From Treponema sp. (GTDB lineage Bacteria > Spirochaetota > Spirochaetia > Treponematales > Breznakiellaceae), in assembly GCA_031278095.1 (NCBI GenBank), contig JAITLC010000092.1:1-54026 (forward strand): DNA of 54,026 nucleotides. The letters run 5' to 3'. Position numbers and translations under genes: made by a program. This document shows, one piece after another, positions 16,358 to 24,870 of this stretch. Positions within the stretch are counted from its first letter, which is position 1, and each line of letters opens with the position of its first letter. The notes beneath the pieces were generated by a model. The model did not search any database, was not told the DNA's origin, and saw nothing but the letters and a program-made list of their open reading frames with translations.

Positions 16358-17272
16358 TTATTCCCGATCATAATTGACCCATATATTGGATCCTTTCATT
16401 TGGATTAAAGTAACGCCTAAAATTATAACCAGCAGAAGCAACGAAACTGCAGCGGCGTATCCGTAACGCTGGGATTGGTATGCCGTTTCATAAATATAAA
16501 GGCTTATGGTACGGGAAGCATCTCCCGGTCCTCCTTTGGTTAAGAGAAATGGTTCATCAAATATCTGGATACATCCTATGAGTTGGGTCACGATGACAAA
16601 AAACATAGTTGGAGAAAGCATGGGAAGAGTAACGGCTTTAAGCCGTTGCCAGGAATTTGCTCCGTCGATCTTTGCCGCATCAATAAGCCCCTGATCGATA
16701 TTCTGGAGACCGATGAGAAAATACAAAAAATAGGTTCCGATGAATTTCCAAAGGCTGAAAAGCATTGTGGCAGGATATACCCAAAATGATGAGGCAAGCC
16801 AGGGAATGGCGTTGATTCCCAATAGTCCCAGATAATAGTTAATCACCCCTGTATCTGTACTTAGAAGGTAGCTCCAGGTTATTGTGACTGAGGCCGATGT
16901 TACCAGAGTTGGAAAATAGTAAAGGGTTCGATAGAGATAAATACCCGCCTTGTTTTTTATTGCATTAACACCCAGAGCAAGAAGTGTTCCCATTATGGTA
17001 TGCATCGGTACAAGGAGTATTACGAACAGTCCGGTATTTTTCAAAAACATCCAGTTACGGCTGTCAGATATCAGCCGTTCCCAGTTCGTCCCGCCGATGA
17101 ATCGGGCGGGGGTAATGATATCATACCGCGTGAAGGAGAGATAAATAACCCAAACCACCGGTATCAGTATAAACAAAATATATAGTACTATGGCCGGACT
17201 CAGGAATCCATAGGCGGCAAAAATTTCCCCGCGATGATACGCTTTTTTGTATGATTGTGTTTTTACCACCAT
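16358..17272 (-). CDS. sugar ABC transporter permease, MalF type
   Basis: Partner channel subunit of 304 residues with six predicted membrane segments. The EAA loop reads LIDAAKIDGANSWQRLKAVTLPML (about residues 195-218). PAIVLYILFILIPVVWVIYLSF is the first membrane segment. It lies 17 bases after the binding-protein gene and 9 before the MalG-type gene, all in one operon. Substrate: a beta-linked oligosaccharide or glycoside, inferred from the GH116 neighbours. Confidence 0.93.
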   Translation of the reverse strand: MVVKTQSYKKAYHRGEIFAAYGFLSPAIVLYILFILIPVVWVIYLSFTRYDIITPARFIGGTNWERLISDSRNWMFLKNTGLFVILLVPMHTIMGTLLALGVNAIKNKAGIYLYRTLYYFPTLVTSASVTITWSYLLSTDTGVINYYLGLLGINAIPWLASSFWVYPATMLFSLWKFIGTYFLYFLIGLQNIDQGLIDAAKIDGANSWQRLKAVTLPMLSPTMFFVIVTQLIGCIQIFDEPFLLTKGGPGDASRTISLYIYETAYQSQRYGYAAAVSLLLLVIILGVTLIQMKGSNIWVNYDRE

Positions 17273-17289
17273 GGATCTTCCTTTTTCAG

Positions 17290-18588
17290 TTACTTGTTGT
17301 ACGCCAGAATATCATCAATTTCCTTGGCGCATACATCAAGAGCCGCTTTGGCGCTTGCCTCATTTGAAAGGATCTTGGACATGGCCCTGTCAAAGACTGC
17401 CTGAATCTCGGCATAATCCGGGGGAGATTCTACAGCCCTGGCGATGTCCGCCGCCTGGCGGTAAAGTATGGTATTCTTGGGGAAGGTCGCTGTTCTTGCC
17501 ATATTGTCCATAACTTCAATGCTTGAAGAAATAGCTGAGTTTTCAAGAATTGTACCCTGGGAATGGGCACTGGCAAGTTTGCAGGCCAACAGGAAGGCTG
17601 CTTCCTTGTTCTTTGCGGACTTCATGATGGGGAAAATTCCGGAACCAAATATCTGGACAGGGGTTTTATTGGTCGGAACCGGCACGACGTCCACCGCGCT
17701 GAAACCTGAATCTTCATAGCCACGTAACAGCCAGCGTCCGGCATACTGCATGCCAACCTGATCATTGATAAAGAGGTTGTTGGCATCTACCGGTGGACGG
17801 GGGGCTACTTCATATTTGTATATCAAATCCTGAAGGAACTGGAAGACTTCAACGGATTCCGGACTGTTTATTGTGGATTTAGTCCAGTTATCATTAAGAA
17901 TACTGGCGCCATTGTTGAAGAGCCAGCAGGAGGTGGCAAAATAGAAGTCTGGAATGGCAGTCCCGAATACCTTGGTACCATCGGCCCTGGTGAATGTCAT
18001 CTTTTTGGCATAATCCAAGAATGTATCATAATTCCAGTTTGAAGGCGGCAGGGATAATCCGGCTTCTTTCAGGATATTCAGATTTACGTGAGTAACAATG
18101 TTGTTCCAGTCAAAGCCCAGACCATAGAGTTTACCGTCCACCCGGAAGGGAGCTAACAGACGGGGATGCTGATCCTGGAGGATCGCCCGCTGAGCGGGGT
18201 ATTTATCAAAGAAAGGATCGATTGGTTCCAGAAGACCACGGCTGTAAAATATCTGGAATCCCTCAATGGCGACCCGGAACATATCAGGTGATTCCCCTGC
18301 GGCAATCATGGACTGCAGTTTGCTGAAATACCCGCCCCAGCCGCCGCCGGCTACTACATAGATCAACTCAACGGAATTTCCTGTTTCATTAACATATTCC
18401 TGGATGATGCTGCCAAATTTCTTTTGATCGTAGTCGTTTCCGGGCAATGCCAAACGAACGGTAGTTTTATTCGTGCCCTTAAAGACCTCCCGTGAATACT
18501 CATCGGTCTGTTTTTTCCCGCCGGAAAAAACCAGTGCCGCGGGCAATAACATGAGAACGACAAGAAAAACAGAGATTCTTGATTTCAT
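17290..18588 (-). CDS. extracellular sugar-binding protein of the ABC transporter
   Basis: Family-1 solute-binding protein. From the ATG at 18588 it has 432 residues and a signal peptide (MKSRISVFLVVLMLLPAA, cleaved near VFSGG) without a lipobox Cys, so it may be free in the periplasm. Features include a GGGWGGYFSKLQSMIAAGESPD segment, APFRVDGKLYGLGFDWN and a MQYAGRWLLRGY segment, as in CUT1 binding proteins. AGGAGG lies about 9 bases before 18588; a longer frame to 18648 has no such site and would run over the operator. It is first in the operon, directly after the LacI operator at 18617-18630. Confidence 0.92.
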   Translation of the reverse strand: MKSRISVFLVVLMLLPAALVFSGGKKQTDEYSREVFKGTNKTTVRLALPGNDYDQKKFGSIIQEYVNETGNSVELIYVVAGGGWGGYFSKLQSMIAAGESPDMFRVAIEGFQIFYSRGLLEPIDPFFDKYPAQRAILQDQHPRLLAPFRVDGKLYGLGFDWNNIVTHVNLNILKEAGLSLPPSNWNYDTFLDYAKKMTFTRADGTKVFGTAIPDFYFATSCWLFNNGASILNDNWTKSTINSPESVEVFQFLQDLIYKYEVAPRPPVDANNLFINDQVGMQYAGRWLLRGYEDSGFSAVDVVPVPTNKTPVQIFGSGIFPIMKSAKNKEAAFLLACKLASAHSQGTILENSAISSSIEVMDNMARTATFPKNTILYRQAADIARAVESPPDYAEIQAVFDRAMSKILSNEASAKAALDVCAKEIDDILAYNK

Positions 18589-18616
18589 TTCTATATTCCT
18601 CCTGATAGATTTGATT

Positions 18617-18630
18617 CGTGCACGTGCACG
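18617..18630. promoter_or_regulatory. LacI-family operator (CGTGCACGTGCACG), transporter promoter
   Basis: A perfect palindrome, CGTGCACGTGCACG, between the -10 box and the binding-protein start. The same 12-base core GTGCACGTGCAC lies after the promoter of the second GH116 gene (20926-20937). The LacI-family gene between them is the obvious ligand. Confidence 0.85.
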
Positions 18631-18638
18631 ATATAGAT

Positions 18639-18667
18639 GATATACCATATCCCGGCGGGCTTGTCAA
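18639..18667 (-). promoter_or_regulatory. sigma-70 promoter of the sugar transporter operon
   Basis: Minus strand TTGACA (18662-18667), 17 bases, TATATC (18639-18644), then the operator 8 bases on. A repressor on that site would cover the start of transcription. Confidence 0.75.
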
Positions 18668-19173
18668 GAAAAATTTGACGAAAAATTTGATAAAAATTTG
18701 ACCTAAAACCCGCCTTTTTAAAACTCAGCCCGTACTGCATGCGGGTTTTGAAAGGGCCTCAGCTGCAAGCATCTTGACGGGGCAATGTCCAAAGTGGAAA
18801 ATTACTTCCCTGGAACAAGAAGAACCCGGGGCGGGAAGGAGTATATTAACAAGCCTCCGGGAGATGGGAGGCGGTACATGGCCAGTGAAAATTATTTACA
18901 ATCCGTAAAGAATATAGTCCAAAAGATTCATGCCGGGGAGCAGGGTGGTATAAAAGGTCCTCAAGAGCCTCTGGAAAAAGTTAAAATTGGCAAAGTTGAG
19001 CCCCGGATAGTCCAAAACGCCAGCGAAGTTGGTTTAAATAGAGTCTGTCTATAATGTGGACACATTATAGACAGACCACCTTATAAAACGCATTTTGCGT
19101 ACCGTTTCGGTACGAAACGGGAGCAAATGCAAGGTCTGTCCGCAAAGTAACCGACTTTGTGGACAGACACTAA
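18668..19173. other. interval without a supported gene, ending in repeat R2
   Basis: A frame at 18785-19054 (89 codons; an inner ATG at 18878 follows GGGAGGCGG) is open but resembles nothing I know, and its last codons are the R2 repeat. I leave it as doubtful. The rest shows no signal. Confidence 0.35.
19043..19168. repeat. palindromic repeat R2, full composite copy
   Basis: Two outer hairpins flank a third. GTCTGTCTATAATGTG pairs with its complement (19043-19076), a central palindrome GTACCGTTTCGGTAC lies near 19100-19114, and GGTCTGTCCGCAAAGT...ACTTTGTGGACAGAC ends the unit (19133-19168). The same unit is present in reverse at 44726-44864, and a shorter one without the centre at 24871-24960. 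Confidence 0.85.
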
Positions 19174-19785
19174 ATATTGAAGGGTATGAGCATGAAATAT
19201 CCAATTATTTCATTCGTCGTGTACTGAAAAACCATGGAGACGAGAAAAAAGAAGCAGCCGGAGGTAATTTGCCCATCCGTGGCGACGATTTTGACAGGAT
19301 TCCATCTATAATAAATATATTACGAGGTTTCTCAGGTGTCAATAGAGAAGCGTGAAAACGGGTATATTGAATAGCGAAGAGGTGCATTTATAGAATTATT
19401 GGATCGCTTATATACTGAAGTGTATGGGAACTATGCCGAATTCAAGGAGGACGGTATGAGGCTGCAGGACATCATCATGACCAGGGCTGAAGAGACCGAG
19501 GTCTACCTGGCAGAACTTGCGGAAGCCAGAATGGAAGAATCCGCCCAGGTCCGTTCCGAAGAACGCGTACGCGAAGTTGCCCGCAACATGAAGAAGATAG
19601 GGCTCTCTGATGAGCAGATCGCCCAGGTGAGTAGTTTTTCTGTCAAAGAGACTGAAGGACTCGCCCAGGCCCGCCCGGAAGAGCGTACTCGTGAAATAGC
19701 CCGCAAGATGAAGAACCTGGGGCTCACTATTGAGCGGATCGCCCGGGTGTGCGGGTTTACCGTCAAAGAGATTGAAGAAATGTAA
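19174..19785 (+). pseudogene. remnant of an Rpn/PD-(D/E)XK-nuclease-family gene
   Basis: The C-terminal part of the PDDEXK nuclease (Rpn, transposase_31-like) family survives, without its nuclease domain. From about 19390 the frame reads LLDRLYTEVYGNYAEF, then two copies of a helix-turn-like unit: REVARNMKKIGLSDEQIAQVSSFSVKE and REIARKMKNLGLTIERIARVCGFTVKEIEEM. A second fragment upstream (about 19275) shares the GDDFDRI string, which recurs again after 19785. Stops and frame changes separate the pieces. This is decayed mobile-type DNA between the transporter and the LacI gene. Confidence 0.6.
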
Positions 19786-19845
19786 ATGCGGCGACGATTT
19801 CGACAGGGTAAAAATCCCGCTGTGATGTACCGGCCTCACATATCT

Positions 19846-19874
19846 TTGACATACAGGCTATTATTGCATATTAT
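19846..19874 (+). promoter_or_regulatory. sigma-70 promoter of the LacI-family gene
   Basis: TTGACA (19846-19851), 17 bases, TATTAT (19869-19874). The chosen ATG is at 19885, only 10 bases past the -10 box, so the message would be leaderless or nearly so. Confidence 0.7.
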
Positions 19875-19884
19875 ACTCAAGATC

Positions 19885-20880
19885 ATGTCCATAACCACCA
19901 AGGAAATCGCCAGAATCTGTAATGTTTCCCGGGGAACGGTTGACAGGGCGTTGAATGGGCGATCCGGAATCAACAGTGAAACCAGGAAACGGGTACTGGA
20001 AATTGTCCGGAAATATAACTATCAGCCTCATCTTATCGCATCCACGTTGTCCCGGGGAAAATCTATGTCTATCGGAGTGGTGCTTTTTGATCTAAAAAAT
20101 TATTATTTTGCCCAGTTGAGCAATATTATCAGCCTTTCGGCCCGGAATGAGGGATATTTTACGTATATTGCAGTAACAGAGAAGAATATGGATGCCGAAA
20201 GGCATATCCTGAGCAACCTGGCATCCCGCCGGGTAGACGGTTTAATTCTCCTGCCCATAATACAGGGGAGTGAATATGTAAAATACCTAAAGAGCCTTGA
20301 GATCCCCTTGATAACAGTAGGAAATCATCTGCCGGGCATCCCCGGTATTTCTATTAATGATGTTAAGGCCGCCTACGATAGCACTGCCTATATAGCAGGC
20401 GCCGGTTATAAGCGTATCGTATTCATTTGTCCGCCATTGCGTAAAAAAGGCGCCGCAGGAGGCAGGATGAATATAAAAACCCAGGATCTGCGGAGCCGGG
20501 GTTTTATTCGGTATATGAAGCAGCATCCCGATTTACGGTATGATATTTTTACACGGAAAGATTACACTGATTCTGCCCTTGATCTGGTTCAACATGGGAA
20601 CATAAAGACCGCATTTTTGTGTTCCAGCGATGTTTACGCTCTGGAACTGATAAAATGTTTCAGACTTAAGGGGATTCATGTTCCTCAGGATGCAGGGATC
20701 ATGGGTTTTGACAATCTGGACATACTTACCTATATAAATCCCCATCTTACTACCGTATCTACTTCGCTCGAGATAGTGGGAAAAGAATCGGTAAATATGC
20801 TTATCAGGCTGATGTCGGGCGGATCTATCCCGCAAAATACCTATGCGCCTCACTCTATCTGCTCCGGCGAAACCCTGTAA
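19885..20880 (+). CDS. LacI-family transcriptional regulator of the glycoside module
   Basis: Repressor of about 331 residues. The DNA-binding head is complete from the ATG at 19885: TTKEIARICNVSRGTVDRALNG (helix-turn-helix, residues 4-25), then the hinge helix region NYQPHLIASTLSRGKS. The ligand domain follows the periplasmic-binding fold (VDGLILLPI, IPLITVGN, GFIRYM, GIMGFDN). A frame open from 19786 adds 33 residues that match no family member and would lie upstream of the promoter, so I reject it. The palindromes at 18617 and 20926 are its likely operators, flanking the gene on both sides. Confidence 0.93.
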   Translation: MSITTKEIARICNVSRGTVDRALNGRSGINSETRKRVLEIVRKYNYQPHLIASTLSRGKSMSIGVVLFDLKNYYFAQLSNIISLSARNEGYFTYIAVTEKNMDAERHILSNLASRRVDGLILLPIIQGSEYVKYLKSLEIPLITVGNHLPGIPGISINDVKAAYDSTAYIAGAGYKRIVFICPPLRKKGAAGGRMNIKTQDLRSRGFIRYMKQHPDLRYDIFTRKDYTDSALDLVQHGNIKTAFLCSSDVYALELIKCFRLKGIHVPQDAGIMGFDNLDILTYINPHLTTVSTSLEIVGKESVNMLIRLMSGGSIPQNTYAPHSICSGETL

Positions 20881-20890
20881 GCTGTAAAAA

Positions 20891-20920
20891 TTGACATATA
20901 TGATACGGAAGGGATACTAT
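20891..20920 (+). promoter_or_regulatory. sigma-70 promoter of the second GH116 gene
   Basis: TTGACA (20891-20896), 18 bases, TACTAT (20915-20920). Confidence 0.75.
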
Positions 20921-20925
20921 AAATA

Positions 20926-20937
20926 GTGCACGTGCAC
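20926..20937. promoter_or_regulatory. LacI-family operator (GTGCACGTGCAC), GH116 promoter
   Basis: Perfect 12-base palindrome 5 bases past the -10 box, identical in core to the operator at 18617-18630. Confidence 0.85.
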
Positions 20938-20976
20938 GGATTTCAGGTATTAAATTGAAAGCAGAGAGGTGTAATA

Positions 20977-23337
20977 ATGATCCAGCCCCGTGTTTATTCC
21001 AACGACCATGTTTTTGCGGCCTTCCCTCTGGGGGGAATAGGAACCGGAACCATTTCCCTGGGTTCCCGCGGGGATCTGCGGGATTTTGAAATTTTTAACC
21101 GTCCCGGCAAGGGCTGCAAGCTGCCATTCAGTTTTTTTGCAATCCGCTGCGAAACGGAAGCCGGGATTGACGCCAGGGTTCTCGAATCGCAGATACAGCC
21201 CGATTTTAACCAGGGCAGGGGCTATCATCCGAACCGGGTTACGGGTCTTCCCCATTTCGGCAAGAGCAGCCTTTCGGTTGCGTATCCTCTGGCGGAACTT
21301 CATTTTGAAGATGTAACTTTTCCCCTGGAAGTGTCTTTGACCGCGTTTACTCCCTTTATCCCTCTCAATGCGGATGATTCGGGGATTCCCGCGGCGGTCT
21401 TCCGTTACCGGGTAAAGAACCCCTCGGGGAAACCCGCAAAGGTTACGCTGGCGGCAACCATGCCGAATATCAGCGGGTTTAGGGGTTTTGACTGTTTTGA
21501 AAACTATAAGGCGCCGCAGGGCTGCTTCAATACGTTCCGGAAGGAAGGCGGGATACGCGGTATTTTTATGGATGGCGGAGTTCCCAAGACGGCCCTGAAT
21601 TACGCCAACAATGCGATCATTACCGGCGAAAAAGATGTTTCGGTAAAACAGGAATGGCGGAAGACAGGCTGGTGGGACGGAATCTATGATTTTTGGGATG
21701 ATTTCCGGAATAACGGCCGCCTGCATGACGGCGAACAGGGTATTCAGGAAAACAAGGTTGCTCCTCCGGGGGCAATTGCCGGAAGCCTGGCGGTTCACAA
21801 GGAAATAGGGCCCGGCACCGAGGCTGATTTTGAATTCGTCATTTCATGGTATGTGCCTAACCGGGTTAAGGGCTGGCCGCCTTACGAAAACGATGAGGCG
21901 GAACCCAGGATAAAGAACTACTATGCGGTGAAATTTTCCGATGCATGGGACGCAGGTTTCTATCTTCTTTCAAATCTGGAAAGACTGGAATCGCTTTCCG
22001 GAGAATTCAGCCGGGCAGTCTACGGTTCCACCCTGCCCGAACCGGTGATCGATGCGGCCATGTCCAACATAACGGCGCTCCGTTCGACTACCTGTTTCCG
22101 CATTGAGGATGGATCGTTTCTGGCCTGGGAGGGGAGTCATGAACACGAAGGAAGCTGCAGGGGAACCTGTACCCATGTATGGAACTATGCCCAGACCGTG
22201 GCTTTCCTCTTTCCTGAACTGGAAAAGTCCGCCCGCTGCAATGAGTTTATCCGGGAAACGGATGATACGGGAAAGATGAATTTCCGTACCGACCGTATAT
22301 TCGGACGATCCGAATGGGATATGCTGGCGGCCGCGGACGGTCAGCTCGGAACCATAGTCCGGGTATACAGGGAATGGTCTCTTACGGGGGATGACGCCTT
22401 CCTTAAACGGCTTTGGCCCAAGATCAAAAAAGCGTTTGAGTATGTCCGCATTGAATGGGACAGGGACGGGGATGAACTTCTGGAAGGCCGCCAACACAAT
22501 ACCTACGACATTGAATTTTTCGGAGTGAATCCGCTGACCGGCGTCATGTATCTGGCCGCTCTTGCCGCCATGGAAAAAATGGCCGCGGCCATGGGGGAGG
22601 CGGGCCTTGCGTCCCAATACCGTGAACGCCGGGAAATTTCGGCGGCCAGGCTTGACGAAAAAACCTGGAACGGCGAGTACTTTATCCAGCCCGCGGAACA
22701 TATTGACGAGCATCCCTATCAGTTTGGGAAAGGCTGCCTCTCGGATCAGCTGCTGGGCCAGACACTGGCCTATATAAGCGGCCTCGGCCCCCTTCTGCCC
22801 GAAGCGCATCTGAAAAAGGCCGCCGCCTCAATTTTCAAATATAACTTCAAGAGCGGCGCCGAACGGGACGCCTGTCTTCAGCGGCTCTATGTGGCGGATG
22901 ACGAAGCGGGTCTGGTACTGGCCTCCTGGCCCAATGGAGGCAAGCCCAGGCTGCCCTTTGTGTATGCCGACGAGGTCTGGACGGGCGTGGAATATCAGGC
23001 GGCAACTTTCCTTATATATGAAGGGCTTATTGACGAAGCGTTGACTATTGTCAGAACCATCCGGAACCGTCAGGATGGTTTCCGCCGTAATCCCTGGGAC
23101 GAGGTGGAATGCGGTTTCCACTACGCCCGTTCTCTGGCAAGCTGGGGCCTGATTCCGGCCCTGTCGGGCGCCTCTTATGACGCCGCTGCGGACAGGGAAA
23201 GCTTCGAACCCCGCATAAACCAGGATGATTTCCACTGTTTCTTCTCCAACGGAAAATACTGGGGTATGCTGCACCAGACACGGGAAGCCGGCGGTACGAT
23301 CAGCCAAAAGCTTGAGGTACTGGGAGATAAGAAGTAA
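20977..23337 (+). CDS. GH116-family glycoside hydrolase (2)
   Basis: Shorter paralogue (786 residues) of the GH116 enzyme at 12848-15451, probably a cytoplasmic beta-glycosidase with another linkage or chain-length preference. It begins with FPLGGIGTGTISLGSRGDLRDFEIFNRPGKG and has EGSCRGTCTHVWNYAQTVAFLFPELE (near residue 390), DGQLGTIVRVYREWSL, EGRQHNTYDIEFFGVN and NPWDEVECGFHYARSLASWGL. There is no signal peptide. GAGAGGTG precedes the ATG. It is single in its transcription unit, under the LacI operator. Confidence 0.9.
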   Translation: MIQPRVYSNDHVFAAFPLGGIGTGTISLGSRGDLRDFEIFNRPGKGCKLPFSFFAIRCETEAGIDARVLESQIQPDFNQGRGYHPNRVTGLPHFGKSSLSVAYPLAELHFEDVTFPLEVSLTAFTPFIPLNADDSGIPAAVFRYRVKNPSGKPAKVTLAATMPNISGFRGFDCFENYKAPQGCFNTFRKEGGIRGIFMDGGVPKTALNYANNAIITGEKDVSVKQEWRKTGWWDGIYDFWDDFRNNGRLHDGEQGIQENKVAPPGAIAGSLAVHKEIGPGTEADFEFVISWYVPNRVKGWPPYENDEAEPRIKNYYAVKFSDAWDAGFYLLSNLERLESLSGEFSRAVYGSTLPEPVIDAAMSNITALRSTTCFRIEDGSFLAWEGSHEHEGSCRGTCTHVWNYAQTVAFLFPELEKSARCNEFIRETDDTGKMNFRTDRIFGRSEWDMLAAADGQLGTIVRVYREWSLTGDDAFLKRLWPKIKKAFEYVRIEWDRDGDELLEGRQHNTYDIEFFGVNPLTGVMYLAALAAMEKMAAAMGEAGLASQYRERREISAARLDEKTWNGEYFIQPAEHIDEHPYQFGKGCLSDQLLGQTLAYISGLGPLLPEAHLKKAAASIFKYNFKSGAERDACLQRLYVADDEAGLVLASWPNGGKPRLPFVYADEVWTGVEYQAATFLIYEGLIDEALTIVRTIRNRQDGFRRNPWDEVECGFHYARSLASWGLIPALSGASYDAAADRESFEPRINQDDFHCFFSNGKYWGMLHQTREAGGTISQKLEVLGDKK

Positions 23338-23380
23338 GCGTGTTCCAAAACTCAAGTTTTTTTCTGAACAGGTCTAATCT

Positions 23381-23437
23381 AAGGCCGCTGTTCCAAAATC
23401 ATGATCCTGCCGGATCACCGGATTTTGGAACAGCCTT
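23381..23437. repeat. palindromic repeat R3 with TGATCC-GCCGGATCA core
   Basis: AAGGC-GCTGTTCCAAAATC pairs with GATTTTGGAACAGCCTT around ATGATCCTGCCGGATCA. It follows a simpler TTCCAAAA palindrome at 23341-23370, after the second GH116 gene, and may serve as its terminator. Confidence 0.8.
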
Positions 23438-23466
23438 AATTTTTCTAAAAAATTCACACCATGCAC

Positions 23467-23495
23467 TTGACACAATTAAATCAATTTACTAGTAT
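23467..23495 (+). promoter_or_regulatory. sigma-70 promoter of the leader-transporter-NifDK operon
   Basis: TTGACA (23467-23472), 17 bases, TAGTAT (23490-23495). A half-site CCTATTAATAA lies at 23513-23523, identical to the left arm and spacer of the cysK site at 35442, but the TAGG arm is absent here. Confidence 0.75.
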
Positions 23496-23560
23496 TTTTC
23501 TATGAATAATAACCTATTAATAACGTCAAACTACTAAGTATTATTCAGAAGGAGGTTATG

Positions 23561-23599
23561 ATGTCGAACCGTAACTATTGTTGTTGTTGTTGCCGTTAA
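23561..23599 (+). CDS. poly-cysteine leader peptide (regulatory small ORF)
   Basis: A 12-residue frame: Met-Ser-Asn-Arg-Asn-Tyr, five Cys codons in a row (four TGT, one TGC), Arg, stop. An optimal AAGGAGG (23549-23555) lies 5 bases before the ATG at 23561; an in-frame ATG at 23558 is too close to it. The frame is about 60 bases past the predicted start of transcription and 165 before the transporter gene. In mycobacteria, poly-cysteine short ORFs act as cysteine-responsive attenuators of sulfur operons; this has the same form. Low charged tRNA-Cys would stall a ribosome on the Cys run and change the folding of the RNA downstream. It is too short for homology search, so the call rests on codon content, ribosome site and context. 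Confidence 0.8.
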   Translation: MSNRNYCCCCCR

Positions 23600-23635
23600 G
23601 AACGGCCCTGAACCACAACAAATTTCAAGAGGGGC

Positions 23636-23751
23636 GAGTCTGTTCCAAAACCCGGCTGGTTTCGGTACAGGCTCCCGAAAAAAACCGGTCAAAGTCCGGT
23701 ATTTCCGCTAAATTCAAGGAGCTGTTCCAAAAATTGAAGTTTTGGGACAGC
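23636..23751 (+). promoter_or_regulatory. leader RNA hairpins between the poly-Cys ORF and the transporter
   Basis: Three stems: GAGTCTGTTCC...GGTACAGGCTC (23636-23674), ACCGG-CCGGT (23684-23700), and GCTGTTCCAAAA...TTTTGGGACAGC (23721-23751). The third ends two bases before the GGAGG ribosome site (23753-23757) of the binding-protein gene and could limit ribosome access. The first and third could also pair with each other's arms, since both carry CTGTTCC. No run of T follows any stem, so control of translation or of Rho access fits better than an intrinsic terminator. The mechanism is inferred. Confidence 0.5.
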
Positions 23752-23764
23752 CGGAGGTATAAAA

Positions 23765-24841
23765 ATGAAAAAAACTATGGTTTTTCTGAACATACTTTGG
23801 ATTGTTCTTGCGGTAATTTCCTTTGGCGCTTGCTCAAAAAAGGAAAACATCCGGGCGGGAACGGAAGCGAAACCATTGAAGCCTTTTGACGTGCCCTTCC
23901 AGCCCACGGGGTATACAAACATTCTCCTTGTCATTGCACAGGAGGCCGGGTACTATGCCGAGTACGGTCTGGATGTACGCTTTAATCCGCTTCAGGGAAG
24001 TTCCCCGGAACTGATCGCCGCGGTAACAACCGGGAAAATAAAGGCTGCCACCTACGGCGGAACAACGGCGTCGCTCACGCTGATTGAAGCCGGTAATGAT
24101 CTGGTGATCATTGGGGGCATCATGTCCGAAGGGGCGGCCCTGGTAACCAAGCCGGAAAATCTGTCTCAATGGAAGGACTTTAGCGACGCTACCCTTTCCG
24201 GCAAGAGGATCGCCGTAACCCGCGCCCAGAGCGGGGACATTACCTTCCGCCGCTATCTGAAAAACAACGGGGTGGATATTTCGAAGATTGAGGTTGTTGA
24301 ACTTGATTCCCCGCCCACGATCATCGAAGCGGTAAAAAAGGGCGAAGTTGACGCGGGGATAGTCTATGTACTATTCAGAAAGGCCGCCGAAAACCAGGGG
24401 CTTTCCATAATTGCGCATATTGATGAACTGGCGCCGGGTTATACCTGCTGCCGGGTGGTTACCACCAAAAAGGAACTTGAAGCCAACCGGACCGATTTTG
24501 TCAATTTCCTGAAGGGAAACATCAAGGCGTACCGGATCTTCAAAACGGATCCCGAAAAGACTCTTGAATATGCCGGCAGGCACTACGATGTGGAACAATC
24601 GGTTTTAAAAAACGAGTTCTACGATTACGGGCATTTGGGCCTCAGTCCGGATCCTGCAAAGAAGAAGATCCTTGACTTCTATGAAGGCATGACGCTGATA
24701 GGCTATGCCAAGGGTAGTGTGAATGCAGCCGATTATGTTGATTCCACTCTTTACGAGGAGGCTCTTGCGCAGGTTCTGAAGGAATCTCCGAACGATCCGG
24801 TTTTTCTGGAATTAAAAAAGGATTTTGACGCCTTTAATTAA
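23765..24841 (+). CDS. sulfonate/taurine/nitrate-type ABC binding lipoprotein
   Basis: Substrate-binding protein of the SsuA/TauA/NMT1-like family, 358 residues. The signal peptide ends in a lipobox, SFGAC (Cys near residue 23), so it is membrane-anchored. Family features are FQPTGYTNILLVIAQEAGYYAEYGLDV (after the lipobox), GSSPELIAAVTTGKIKAATYGG, and an AVTRAQSGDITFRRYL loop. Members bind sulfonates, taurine, nitrate, thiamine precursors or other small anions; the poly-Cys leader and neighbours point to an organic sulfur compound. The ATPase and permease follow after an R2 repeat. Confidence 0.9.
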   Translation: MKKTMVFLNILWIVLAVISFGACSKKENIRAGTEAKPLKPFDVPFQPTGYTNILLVIAQEAGYYAEYGLDVRFNPLQGSSPELIAAVTTGKIKAATYGGTTASLTLIEAGNDLVIIGGIMSEGAALVTKPENLSQWKDFSDATLSGKRIAVTRAQSGDITFRRYLKNNGVDISKIEVVELDSPPTIIEAVKKGEVDAGIVYVLFRKAAENQGLSIIAHIDELAPGYTCCRVVTTKKELEANRTDFVNFLKGNIKAYRIFKTDPEKTLEYAGRHYDVEQSVLKNEFYDYGHLGLSPDPAKKKILDFYEGMTLIGYAKGSVNAADYVDSTLYEEALAQVLKESPNDPVFLELKKDFDAFN

Positions 24842-24870
24842 CCTCTGTCCATTTATGAATAGAGGTTAAT

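Noticed and set aside
18785..19054. 89-codon open frame before the Rpn remnant
   Set aside because: Resembles nothing known and ends inside repeat R2; an inner start has a fair ribosome site, so it is left open and not called.
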